Counted from the first letter of the stretch, positions 47,186-58,945 are shown. The stretch is 64,000 nucleotides of DNA from Antedon mediterranea (GCF_964355755.1 NC_092672.1:21202501-21266500), one strand, 5' to 3'. The notes: generated from the letters alone by a model not told the origin. Translations and numbers: made by a program.

Positions 47186-47482
47186 TTGAGAAAAAAATGT
47201 AATTACAAACTCTACTATGACACGCATGTAAACACAAAACTCTACTATGACACGCATGTAAACACAAACAGCATTTACTTCTCTAACGTCAAGAAACTCG
47301 ACAATGTAATGGTTTATAATTCATTCTCTACTATGACACACATGTAAACACAAACAACATTTACTTCTCTAACGTCAAGCAACTCGACAATTTAATTGTT
47401 TTATAGGCCTAATTCTTTAAAGAATACCGATTTACCCTTTATGACATTCTAACTGTAATTATAGCAGTGAAGGTGTAAACAT

Positions 47483-47731
47483 CTAGTTATTCACCATTGT
47501 GTTATTTACTAACATCGAAAACATCCAATGTATAAGTATACCCTTCTTATAACTTGTGTCAGATGTTGCAGTAATTAGTTCCGTAAACTAAGTTTGATAT
47601 TCGCCATAACACTATGTCATATCATCAAACGACTTGTCAAAGTAATTATTCTCTAAAAGATTGTTAACAAATACCGATTTACCGAAGGAAAGCGGTCCTC
47701 TAATCACGCTAAACATCCAGTCATTGTCATT
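47483..47731 (-). pseudogene. Polinton packaging-ATPase fragment (right)
   Basis: Mirror of 46610-46858 with the same stops. The two fragments point at each other across the palindrome centre, so each half-element was cut shortly after the ATPase N-terminus. Confidence 0.75.
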
Positions 47732-49137
47732 GCGTTCTTAACTTGAATTTTCATATAAGTACTGAACAAAAAGAACAAGAATCATGAAACAACTATTTTT
47801 TATGTAACAAAATTTAATGACAAAATAAATTTTACAACAAAATTAATGATAAATTTAAATTTATGTAAAAAAAGATTCTTGATAAATTATTTGTTATGTA
47901 ACGAATTTCATGAAAATGTTTGTTTCTTGTGTAACATGTTTCTGAATCTGAAATTAATCGACATACTAAATAAAGAAGAAATCTATAATCACAATTAAAT
48001 TTATAAACAAATATTGATTCCCATACAAAAAAAAAAGTATAAATAAATTCAATTATTTACGAAAAAAAAAAAAATGCATAAATGATATTTACAAAATAAT
48101 TACAAAGGTTAAAAGTAAATTCTTTTATTTACAAGAATATTACACAAACAAGACTTAACAACTTAAACAAACTACTGAGCAAATGGACTGAATTACAAAA
48201 TATTTTATTCAACAACAACATAATTTTTTTATATTACATACGTTTGATAAAATCAATTGATGCAACTAATTCTTTGCAAAATAATTTTCTGTTACAAACT
48301 TCTTGTAAAAAATAAATTTTTGTAACAAATTTCTTTACAAAATTATTTTTATGTAACAAATTTATCTTCACAAATATTTTTATGAAACAAACTTCTTAAC
48401 AAATTTATCTTATGTAACAAATTTCTTTACAAAATTATTTGTATGTAACAAATGTCCTTGAAAATATATCTAACATGACATAAATTAAATTTAAATATGT
48501 TTTATTAACATAATGACAGGTAAATAAAATTATAACACTGAATCATTATTTTTTTTTTTACTTTTTTTATAGGCCTATGCTGTTTTATTAGTATGTATTT
48601 TTTTTTTTTCACAATCATAAATGAACAATAAACCTAATTACGGCCTAAATTAAATAAATGTACAAAGTAAATTCAGTATAATATATTTTATTTATTTTTG
48701 ACAACTATCTTGACAAAATTTAATTATGTTATACGGTATTTATTCTATTCAAAGTGTGTCATCCTTTGTAAATGTCATTAGCTTCTGTCGGAACAATGGG
48801 TTTCTTTTCTTTGATCATGTAGATTTCCAATTTCAATCCATTTCTATATGTCTAATCTGCAATCATTAATTTCCGTTCGCTCTTTTTTTGTTTATAAAAT
48901 CTCTCACTATACTAAGGATTAAAAATTACAATCGGCTCCGTATATTCACATTTTTTTACCAAATTAAATATTAATGTTGTAACTTTCTAAACACAAATAA
49001 ATCACATAAATAATAAAAACACATTTCCTGACAAAATTAGTTTCTATGTTACAACTTCTTTTAAAAACAAAAATAAAGGTTTTAAGTTGTAACTTTCTTG
49101 GTAATTACATCCATTATCATTTGTTTTGTCGAGCGTT

Positions 49138-49702
49138 ATGGTTGATTTAGAGGAAGTAGTTTTAGCATACATTGAATATAAATTGACGGGGTTAGTTGTT
49201 TTGGATTCACCCATCCTCCAGAGTACTATTCGTGCTTGTAAAGAGTTGGAAAACAATTTTAATGTGTTAGAATTGTGTAAAGATATTTCTTTGGAAGCGC
49301 TGTATTATGTATTAGAACAAATGATGAGCGATAGAAAAATAAACGTCGGCAGACTTGTGACAGGACTCGTTGTATGTACATGTGTTGCGACACAATGTGA
49401 CACTGAATTGCAGTTAGAAAATGTAAAACGTGTCTCCTGTGGATTTTTCAAGGAAAAGTTTTCGTTATTTGAACTTCGTAATGACGATGAGTCGGTTAGT
49501 ATGTTTCGTTTTTTGTTCGTGGGTAGTTTAACAAATATTCTTAAATTATTCATTTTATTTATAATGCGCGTGTTTTGTTTACTAATTATTTTTATTTATT
49601 ATTTTCGTTCAGAATTTGTCTCTGTGTAGGAAGGGAGATGTTTTTTTCAAAGCAGTGGCATTTTTAGTGACTGGTATGGTGTTAACGCTTGTTTTTCGTT
49701 GA
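49138..49702 (+). CDS. Bcl-2-like protein, two exons (right copy)
   Basis: Exon 1 49138-49494 and exon 2 49613-49702, joined across a 118-bp phase-0 intron (GTTAGT..TTCGTTCAG), give 148 residues. ATG 49138 has G at -3 and +4. Residues 5-16, EEVVLAYIEYKL, match the BH4 pattern of anti-apoptotic Bcl-2 proteins. Residues 27-41 (LQSTIRACKELENNF) are BH3-like. SDRKINVGRLVTGL at 64-77 is BH1-like, with Val replacing the usual Trp of NWGR. BH2 is not clear. Exon 2 encodes a C-terminal anchor, FLVTGMVLTLVFR, ending in Arg, as in tail-anchored mitochondrial/ER Bcl-2 proteins. Without splicing the frame runs on into the T-rich intron. AATAAA at 49821-49826. A likely role is blocking host-cell apoptosis; this is inference from motifs, and a pro-apoptotic role cannot be excluded. 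Confidence 0.75.
49495..49612 (+). other. Intron of the Bcl-2-like gene
   Basis: 118 bp, very T-rich, with 5' GTTAGT and 3' TTATTTTCGTTCAG, phase 0. It is open in frame for most of its length, which conceals it. Splicing is preferred because it replaces an arbitrary hydrophobic read-through by a compact anchor with a basic end. Confidence 0.65.
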
Positions 49703-50969
49703 ATGTCTTCAGATGTTTCGTCTAGTCATCAAAACAAATTATTATGAACACCATATTGTATTGATCTCTCTAATTACTTTTAGATGTGTTATCATTTATC
49801 TAAAATGTATATTTCTCAATAATAAACATTTACTTTATAAATTTTGTAAAAATACATTTATAATATGCCTTCTTATTGAAAGTGTCGTTACAAACCGTGC
49901 GTCTCAAATTTGTTTCCTTTTGTGTGCGTTTTTATATCAGTACGTATTGTGTCTTTCTTAAAAGATTTAAAATTGAAAACACGTATAAAATGAAATTCAT
50001 TTTGAAAAAAAGAAATTGTATTTAAATTTAATAAGTCTATACTTTATACATTTTGTATGTTTATTTTTGTAATATTACTTATTATATATAAAATATAACT
50101 ACTGTTAAAAATACTACTGTTTAAAATAAAAAATAAAAAGTAAACAGAATATTTTTAATCACAATCATTTAATATGTATGTTTGCAATTACATTTAACAA
50201 ATTCAAAAACTTCATACACGAGTTAAACAACACGCAAAGATCAAATTTCATTTTTGTTGTTGACGTTAAAAACAAAATGTATTTCAATACACATTCTATT
50301 GTAATTCACTTTACAAAATATAATTTTTAATCGCAATCATTTATTTTGTATGTTTGCAATTACATTTAACAAATTCAAAAACTTGTTTTCTTTTTTTTTT
50401 TTTTTTTTAAATAAATTAGAAAAACATCATACACGAATTAAACAACACGCAAAGATAAAATTTCATTTTTTGTTGTTGATGTTAAAAACAAAATGTATTT
50501 CAATACACATTCTACTTCAACAGAAAAGAAAAAAATTAAGTAAAGTCAAGAAATAAACTTATCATGAATTAAAATAGGAAAACTACTTTTACAAATTTAC
50601 ACTGACATAAATTAAGTCAAAACATAATTAATTTATTTTATTAAACAAATCTATTGCAATACACTTTACAAACATAATAATAATAAAAATTCAACAGAAA
50701 ATAAAACAAATTAAATTAATTCGAAAAATAAATTTACCATGAATTAAAATAGGGTAACTACTTTTACAAATTTATAATACAAAATAAATATTAAGTGAGA
50801 TTTTGGTTTACGGGTTATTTTGTTAGGATTAGTTGTTGTTATTTTTTCCAGTCCGATTCCTCGTACCATGCTACCAACTATTTCAAAATTGACTTCCTTT
50901 GATTTTTGGAAATCTAGAGTCAAACCTTTGATTTTGCAAACAGTTTGTCTGAATCAAATTTTATACACG

Positions 50970-51207
50970 TTATTTTTCCAAATCCATTCCCCATTGTTCA
51001 TCAATAGCACTTACAAGTACCCAGTTTTGTTTGAATTTACGTTGAATGGATGTGTGTAATGTATTGCTTGTTCAGTCAGTCTTGAACTTGTCTCTTGGTA
51101 ATATTTAAATCGTCTTTTACATTTTGATAAAGTCGGTCCACACCACCAAAACTATCAGGATGCTTAGGATCTTAATATACTTTTCTTAAGTACTCATCCA
51201 TATTCAT
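50970..51207 (-). pseudogene. Polinton integrase N-terminal fragment (right)
   Basis: Mirror of 43134-43371 with the same stop codons and frameshift. The lesions therefore predate or were homogenised after formation of the palindrome. Confidence 0.8.
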
Positions 51208-51456
51208 TACCCTCATTCACCCAAATGAAAATTAAAAAAATAAATCAAATACTTAAATAACACGCAAAGATCAAATTTCATTTTTGTTGTTGTTGCTTTT
51301 AAAAGAAAAAAACACAACCTTTATTTTAACACACATTCTATTTCAATATAATTTATAACCATAATAATAATAAATTTACCGAAAAGAAATAAGAATTATA
51401 AAATTATGTAACATTAATTAAAAAAGTGTTAAGATATTATTTTAAATTTGTACAAA

Positions 51457-52149
51457 TTACAATTGGTAAAGAATCTTATTAAAAAGCTCTGAATCATTTG
51501 TAATCAACTTTATGGCTTTATCGAACGCATCAACATTGATACAACGTAAATGAAAGTAGTTTAGCGCCCATTCAAAATGGGTAGCGCTATTGTCCACAAG
51601 TTTCAATGCCAGAATTGGTCGAAAAAATGTTAAGAGTTGTTCATATCTTGAGCCGTGAAAGTTATAACGTTCAACCATGTCCTTCAGAATGAATATAAAT
51701 TCTTCTATGAAAACCTTCTCAATTGTTCTCATTATTTCTTTGTACTCAAGTTCGGTAGTTTCTTTCTTAATCTCCGCCTCCAGCACAGGGTTCAGGTACT
51801 CTTCTGCAAACACCTCATCTTCTACCTCATCTTCTACATCGGATTTTCTTGCCAGAAATAGGTGGTAGTCAACTACCGATGACGTGTCGTCGTATACAAT
51901 CCTCTCCTCTTCAGAAATTATTCTCGATCTATAATGTTCGTCTTCTTCAGTATTAGATACATTATTGAAATCAACGTTCATTGGAGGTGGAGGTTGAATC
52001 GCCATTAAACACGTCATACAATTTGAAGGTACTGCTGTGCCGTGTTGATGTGAAACTTTGTGTATCTTTACTCGATTAGATACAGGACTCTGTCCTTTTG
52101 AAGAAGAAAAAACTCTCTTACTACCGGATTGATTTTGAGTAGAATTCAT
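51457..52149 (-). CDS. Unknown 230-residue Polinton accessory protein (right copy)
   Basis: Mirror copy of 42192-42884 with the same start context, length and stop. The one protein difference seen is residue 47: Phe in the left copy (TTT), Cys here (TGT on the minus strand). A surviving difference shows that the arms are distinct sequences and not a computational echo of one read. Function unknown; the acidic middle and helical C-terminus would allow a protein-binding role, but that is speculation. Confidence 0.7.
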   Translation of the reverse strand: MNSTQNQSGSKRVFSSSKGQSPVSNRVKIHKVSHQHGTAVPSNCMTCLMAIQPPPPMNVDFNNVSNTEEDEHYRSRIISEEERIVYDDTSSVVDYHLFLARKSDVEDEVEDEVFAEEYLNPVLEAEIKKETTELEYKEIMRTIEKVFIEEFIFILKDMVERYNFHGSRYEQLLTFFRPILALKLVDNSATHFEWALNYFHLRCINVDAFDKAIKLITNDSELFNKILYQL

Positions 52150-53493
52150 CCTGATAGATAATAACAGCAGGATAAAGAACAGATGACTAAATGTTAAAAA
52201 TCTAAAGCAGAAAAACTGTACTGTTTTCAAATTAACAATCTGTATATATATATAGTAAATCAGGTACCGTGTTAAAAATAAAACAATTTACATATATCAT
52301 ACTTAATTCAATAATTCATAGAATAAATACCAACGCAATTACTAAGTATTCGTTAAAACACTCTCATATTAATAAAAATATATTAATATTCACGATCGAA
52401 TATTAAAACATCTCATTACTTATTCATTGGACTGAGATCGCTACGCTTACAAAAACAACGAATTATGATTGGTAGATTAATTCATTAGCGCTATGTTTAT
52501 AAGGAATCTTATTGGTTCATTGCCTGATGACGTCACATACCCTCTAAAATCACAGGATTTGAAAAAATAGACAGCGGATTGATGTTATGATTTTGTTCTT
52601 ATACAAACATATAAAAAAAGCAGTAATCAAAGCTGATTAAACTTGTAGATTTTATTCATTAAAATATACTATAATATCAGACTTCTCAATGAAGGTAAGC
52701 ACATTATTTTTAATTTTTATTTATTTATTTATTTATTACCATCTTTATATATTGAAGGAATACCCTTAAAAAATAATGCGGTTATTTAACTAAACGAAAA
52801 AACAAAAGGATAAAAAACTAATAAAATAATTAAATAACTTTTAATATCTTTGAATATCTCAACAAGGACAACGAATTCTAATTTCATTAGCATTATGCTT
52901 ATAAGGAATCTTATTGGTTCATTGCCGGATGACGTCACATACCCGCTAAAATCACAGAATTACAAAAAATGACCTGTCCACGCCTCACATGTAAACTAAT
53001 TCCATGGAAAGACAGCGAATTGATGTTATGATTCCTTATACAAACATAAAAAACAGTAATCAAAGCTGATTAAACTTGTGGATTTTATTCATTAAACTGT
53101 ACATTAGACTTCTCAATGAAGGTAAGCACATTGTCTTTAATATTTAAATGTAAATATTTATTTAAACATCATGTAATACATGTATTACGTTTAAAAATTA
53201 TACGTAAAACTATCACTCATTTACTAATTATTCATTAAAACACCCCTCATATTAATAAAAATATATTAATATTCATGAATATTAAAATATCTTATTACTT
53301 CTTCATTGGACTGAGATCGCTAAACAAATTAATTTATTCATTTATTAAAAAATAATACCATTTTAATTATTAAATATTCATAAAACTACCCCCTAATTAA
53401 TTATTCATAAATAGTACACTCATAATTAATATATTAATATTCATTAATTAATTTATGAATTATTCATTGGACTGAACGGGGAACTATACTACT

Positions 53494-53499
53494 AAACAT
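53494..53499. other. Polinton target-site duplication, right (left copy at 40842-40847)
   Basis: AAACAT immediately outside both tips. Outside it the host sequence continues as in copy A (..AATGTT.ATAC then TGTAACAA/GTTTCAGAGTGTATCC), which confirms a single clean insertion. Confidence 0.85.
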
Positions 53500-53699
53500 G
53501 TAACAAGTTCAGAGTGTATCCAACATTTAACATTATGAAATATTTTAGACCACCGACAATGATGATCACCATTGCTTTGCAAAGTCTGCAGTTTCTGTAA
53601 TTATTCATTCATATTTATCTCCATCATCCAACATTATCAAACAAAACTGTTTTGAGGATAAGCATAGTTATTGTAAGGTTCAACTTTAATAATTTTTAA

Positions 53700-54440
53700 A
53701 AGTTTTACACACAACACAAATAAGTAAAGCTTTCCCAGTTTATTCATAGTATACATTTAACAATACATAATATTTATTTCTACTGATACTGTACAAGCAA
53801 TGCTAAATACTACTAAAGCTTAATAATATACTACATTTGGCCTCTTGGGGGCTACCACTCATATGACATCGCTGTATTAAAGGTCCAGTGTGTTGTCACA
53901 GGAGCGAGTAAATCAAATTGTTGTTATTAAGTATATCGGAAGGATGTAAGTGACATCCGTTAGGTAAATTGTGGAATTTGGGGGAAAAATAATTCCCCAG
54001 AATTATACCAGCCAAATGAGCGAATAGCATGAGTAACATATGAGTTAGCGCCTGTGTTGAAGTTAGGTGTTGGATGATGCCGGGGGATGGCTGGGTGGGA
54101 AGATTGAAAAGTTTGTACAACTATTAAACGGCTAATTTAACAATGAAGTGTGCTATTATGTATCTTAGTAAACAACTAAAATACTCTGAATTCCCATTGG
54201 TTGCCAATTAGAAATTAGCCTATCCTACATTTTGTGGTTCCACTATTAGATATACCCGTTGGTCTGTAGAAATACATTGTCAATTACTGTGGTTGGAACT
54301 TTAATTACCTGTAGAAACAATATACCATTCATCCTAACACTTCTGTAACTCTGAAATCTACCCACATTATATACCACATCCTTAGTTAAAAGAAAGTACT
54401 TGTGCTCTGTATAAACTATAATTTATTACTTTAAATTTCC
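53700..54440. other. Copy-B-specific insertion of unknown nature
   Basis: Copy A passes directly from GTTCAACTTTAATAATTTT to TTAACATTTTCTAACATT (14655-14690). In copy B about 740 bp intervenes. It is less AT-rich in the middle (53.85-54.10 kb). I could not identify TIRs, LTRs, a target duplication or a convincing coding region. Confidence 0.45.
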
Positions 54441-55789
54441 TTTAACATTTTCTAACATTAATGTTAAAAGATTACTTTTAAAAGAACTTATATAGACAAA
54501 TTTCAAATTTCAGTATAAGCTATTTAACTATTTAAAAAATAAATATGCCAAGTTATATTTTAATCAATGGATGTAAATGACTTTGCATTATATAAATGTA
54601 TTACAATTGTTTATAAACTCTTCATTTTTGTAGCACAAATAATATTGACCTTGGTTTATCCTTGTTTCAGTTGGATGGTCCTACCTTCATTACATTCATT
54701 TTCACAGAGTAAATTAAAATTTATCTCCTTTAAAATTAAATTCAATAAACTTTATCCCATAACAATTTTCCTATGAATAAATAGATGGAATTATTCTTAG
54801 TTTATTGATTTAATGCAAACCAATTTCATACACATTTACACATCCAGAAATATTCTGTTCATTTTACTACTATTATACAATTCATTTATTAGCTTTGTTA
54901 TGGGTTTAACAAGCTAAATTCTGTCTGTCATATAATATAATAGTCAAAGGCAAAAAATGTCTTAATAGGCAAACAATTTCTATTAATCATACATCCTAAT
55001 AATCTATCCATAATTGTTTCATAATCACATAATAATTTTGATTTTTATTGTGCTACAATAAAGTTCAAATTACACAGTACAATCTCTATTCTTTTGTACA
55101 TAAATGATAGAGACGCACTTTAAACAAAAATTGAAAAAATAAACGGTGTTGTAAAGAATATTATCAGATGACTATAATATAGATAATATAACGTTACGTT
55201 TCTGGTGTTTTTATGGTCAAATTTTTATTTTTGTTTTATTGTTTATTGTGGCTAGAACTACACTGTTTCCTTCGCTAGGCTGATCCTAATGCTAATCCTA
55301 ATGCTCCTAATGTTGACATGATTATCATGGAACGATAAGTTCCCCACCTTCAAATGAATAACCTTATTTTTTTCTCATAAAACCAAATAAAGAAAGCACT
55401 AGATCAAGCATTTAGTAAAAATTGTATACCTGCATTTTCTTACGCACAACGCCTTTGCACCTACGCTTAGCACCTTCCAATATCATGTGCAATTACACTT
55501 GAGTTATTGTCTTCTTCTTCTAGACTGCAATCATGTTCCCATTTAATACTGAAATATGGAGATTCAATCCTGGAATAGCACCATTCACCATCACAACCAA
55601 ATACAACTTAGCATTTGTTCAACATTATCGACTCCATAACTCAATTAACCATTTAGTAGGTAGCCTAACCAATACGGTTCCTGCCACAATCATCCAGTTT
55701 ATGGGCGCTTGGTCTGTGGCTGTAGCCATTCAGTTTTCCTTAGTCATTTGACTTAACCATTCCCAATTGGCAATTGGAAAGCATCTATA

Positions 55790-56410
55790 CGCAACCAACA
55801 CTGAGCTACTAAACCGAGGAATCTTAAAATTATCAAAAGTGAGTGGACCCCAAATGGCATTCCAAATAATAGAAAAAAATCTCATTCATAAAAATCTATC
55901 TCCCTGCTGAGCAGATTAGCCTCCCAATTGCGCTCTCTATGCACCCATTGGACGTCTCTGAATAATTTTTTTTCGCAAAGCTCTAAAGCCAACTGATTCA
56001 AGTCTTCATGCATGCTACCTTTCCTACAAATTGAAACAACACCTCTGTTATCTGTAAATATTTTAATTTGTTTCTCTTTTAAGTTAGGAGCAAATGCTTG
56101 CAATGCCAATAACACACCTTTCAGTTCTCTACACGTACAGCTTCTGACTGACTCATGCTGATTCCAGCCGAGACAAACTGCAAACGGTCATATACCTCGC
56201 TTCACAATTCACTCCACTAGCGTCAGTAAATGTAATTGAATAATCAAAAAAATATTTTGCTTCCAAAAAAATATCTCCTCAATAACTAGACCCCCACTCG
56301 CTGTAGTAATAAAATGCCACAACTTGAGAACTAACAACAAATCTCTGGACCTATAGTGAGGGAGACCCTGATTGACCTCTAATAAACCCAAACCAGCCAT
56401 AGCCAGGTTA
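55790..56410 (-). pseudogene. DIRS-like retrotransposon remnant (RT/RNase H end)
   Basis: Minus-strand fragments in two or three frames. Near 56300 FFWKQNI; near 56225 ITFTDASGVN, the first RNase H aspartate motif; then FAVCLGWNQHESV and CRELKGVLLALQAF; then KIFTDNRGVVSICRKGS; then VQWVHRERNWEANLLSREIDFYE (55882-55950 region); then, in another frame, AIWGPLTFDNF near 55845. An RNase H ending in [EA]-A-x-x-L-S-R and followed by W-G-P-x-T-x-D-x-F is typical of DIRS-like (tyrosine-recombinase) elements. Frameshifts and missing domains show that it is dead. The upstream part is cut by the TTAA element at 56452. Confidence 0.6.
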
Positions 56411-56451
56411 CAACCGGACTTAGATCCTATATTGATTTTTTGACGTTTTAA

Positions 56452-58941
56452 AGATGTATTGTCCCCCTGAAAAAAAAATTTTTTTTCAATATTTTTGTTG
56501 AATAGGCCATTTTAATTGCACATAAAAGTTATTCACTTTGACCTCAATTTGGATTGAAAAAAATAATTTTTTACACGGGAAAATCGCAATTTAATGCAAA
56601 AATTAACCAACCGGAAGCTATTTGTCTGGAAGACAAATGTGTTCCGGTTTAATTTAACCCTTGACCTGAGTTAGCTCATAAATATTCATATTGTATGGAT
56701 ACATCGTGTGGATGATGACGCTTTCCAAAACAACGATAGCAATGCCATGCGTGCGAGAGAGTCGAGTAGTGATGCGAGACGAATCTTGAAGAAAACACGA
56801 AAACTATAGCTAGCAGAATGCTAAGTTAGAATTACAGTTGGTGACGTTGATGTTGAATCTTATTCATTTAGGTGAGTTTTTGTTTCGCTAACAGGAGAGG
56901 CCTAGCTAGGCCTAGGCCCGAATTTGCTGCTACTGTACTACTAGTCTACTACTACTACTACTACTAGGCTAGGCCTAGTACTACTAGCACTGACAGTCTC
57001 GAGTAGCCTAACTGCTGCCTACTTCTGTCTCTAGAAGTAGAGTGTAGTAGGCCTAGGCAGTACACTGCTAGCTAGGGCTACAGTAGACCACCACCAGAAG
57101 GGATGTATTTTTGTTTTAATCATGATGAATTGGTTTAATTTTTAAAGATTTCAATTATCTATCCGGCAGTGAAAATTAAAAAAAAAAGAAAATCTAAATA
57201 TTGTTTTGGATGTTTTACTGATGCAATATTTTAAAAATATTTTCTGTATCAAATGCAATAGGTTCAAATTAACATTCCGCAAATAAACATTTTATGCAGA
57301 TATTTTGACACAAATTTCTTTTTTTTTAGGTTGATTGATTGAACAATAAGACTCTTAAGAGCAAGTAGTGAGAAACATAAAATGTATCGTACAGTGGCAA
57401 CATTCACAATTTATTGAAACGTTTCTTACTATTAAAATGACACTTTGTAATGGATGTGAGCGATCTTAGAAGACTATAGCTGTCGTAATTACTGCCACAA
57501 TCAACACATTGATAATTAGTAGAAAATTGACACAAAAAACAATACAGGAATTCAATAAGATATACTGTATATATATATTTTATTAACTCCTTTTGCACTG
57601 TAATATTTACAGTAAAATTATGAAGTGTAAGTAAATTTGAAGAATTTATCCTGTGTACTGTTGTAGTAGTTTTTTTTTATTTATTGAATGTTATGTTTAC
57701 AAAATAATATACTGTACATATAATACAAAAAAATTATACAATATTTTACAAGCTGGACAAGAACATATTGGCCGAATGCAGCAGGAGAGTCAGAAATATT
57801 TTTCCTGCAATATCCAATCATATTCCAATACCGAGTCTATCATTGTTGTCTTTGGGTGACCTCTGTTCCAGTCTTCATCAGCTCAACGTCTTTAAAAAAA
57901 GTAAAAGCAAAGTATGAAAATCTGGAAAAAATAGATCATGCATATTTAGTGCAAAATTGGGCTAGTGAAATTGCTTACTTTGACATAGTCAAATAAGTAT
58001 ACTACCTTCTATGGTAATTAAAACACATTACTTATAATGTTATAACTTATAAAAATAGAAAATAAATATTTGACTTACTACAGTACAGAGAACATTTGTT
58101 TTATGTTGTAAAATGGCTAAGCTGGCTTTTCCCCTCTGTCTACTTGTACAGTGCTGCTGGAAGGTTCTCAATTTCAGGCTTGTAAGTTGTATTGCAACCA
58201 TTTTCCCTGAAAAATGTTTGTTTTATTTTTATCATGAAAATTAGTTAAACAAGCTTCAACTGTAAATATATATGGTACAGCAAGCTGGCTGTATTTTCGG
58301 AATGTAGCTAAGATTGATGGCATATAGCCTAGGCCAGTCTATGAAGAGTACAATGTATAGGGCCTAGCTGGGCATCTTCTGCAGGGACCCGATTGTCACA
58401 GTCTGCTTGCTACTAGCCTAGTTATGCAGCAGCATGTATTAATTATTCTAGGCCTAGCCCTGAACTGAAAAAATCCCAGGCTAAGTTAATTAATTTACCT
58501 TCCTGTTATTATTGCGTTATATATATTATTATATTTAAAATAACCGTCTAGGCCTACATACCGACAAATTAACAGCTCAGCTTTACATATTTATACGATC
58601 AGCCATCCCAGGGAAACCCACAGTCGAGTCGCGTCGATCTTCTCTGGTGGTGTTGTTGTACCATACAACGTGCATCGTCCATTGTTAGATCAGATCTCTG
58701 CTGTGTGGATGCTCATTAACATATCATGCATATGTATGAGTTAGCTCTACCAGCCTAATTTCTGAGCCGATGAGTTCGAAAAAATGGTAAACTTATTTTG
58801 ATTTTTTTATAAGCGAAATCAATATTTTTTTCGGATTTTTTTTCGGTAGAAGTGAATAACTTTATGTTAACTACAAAACGGTCTATTCAAAATTTGATTT
58901 TTTTTGTCTTTATTTTTCATTTTTTGGGGGACAATACATCT
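56452..58941. mobile_element. 2.5-kb TIR element with TTAA target site
   Basis: Exact inverted termini AGATGTATTGTCCCCC (56452-56467 and 58926-58941), flanked by TTAA (56448-56451, 58942-58945). Runs of A (left) and T (right) follow the TIRs. The interior includes a hairpin near 56610-56660 (ATTTGTCTGGAAGACAAAT), GC-richer TAGGCCTA-type DNA (56880-57090, 58310-58470) and no recognisable transposase. The short element at 63435-63719 has related ends. TTAA use again suggests a piggyBac-like enzyme acting in trans, but the TIR does not let me assign it. Confidence 0.75.
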
Positions 58942-58945
58942 TTAA

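Larger units (their letters stand above)
40848..53493. mobile_element. Palindromic Polinton/Maverick-type element
   Basis: 12,646 bp flanked by a 6-bp duplication AAACAT (40842-40847, 53494-53499). Termini start 5'-AGTAGTATAGTTCCCC. Position x pairs with 94341 minus x through the whole element, so both 'terminal repeats' are 6.3 kb long and meet at a 30-nt centre (47156-47185). A 6-bp target duplication, 5'-AG ends, long TIRs, an integrase fragment with the Polinton-specific N-terminus and a packaging-ATPase fragment identify the group. DNA polymerase B, protease and capsid genes are not recognised. Each arm carries one open 230-residue gene and one two-exon Bcl-2-like gene. Copy A gives the uninterrupted target (near 14455). 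Confidence 0.88.
47186..53493 (-). repeat. Right arm of the 6.3-kb inverted repeat
   Basis: Mirror image of 40848-47155 with the same genes on opposite strands. Confidence 0.92.
32874..55240 (+). repeat. Segmental duplication, copy B (intron-exon-intron block)
   Basis: Paralogue of 6050-15450 (landmarks given there). Its much greater length comes from insertions absent from copy A: nested Helitrons (35.3-38.3 kb), a TIR element (39349-40796), the Polinton palindrome (40848-53493) and about 0.7 kb of unknown sequence (53.70-54.44 kb). Limits are approximate. Confidence 0.8.

Noticed and set aside
49495-49629. Reading the Bcl-2-like frame straight through to the stop at 49627 (a protein about 15 residues longer)
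   Set aside because: The read-through part is an arbitrary F/I/L-rich translation of a T-rich tract with GT..AG ends. Splicing keeps the frame and gives a compact tail anchor.
40848-53493. Sequencing or assembly fold-back
   Set aside because: Different host flanks, a 6-bp target duplication, an uninterrupted paralogous site in copy A and arm-specific substitutions argue for a real insertion. Read data are still needed for proof.
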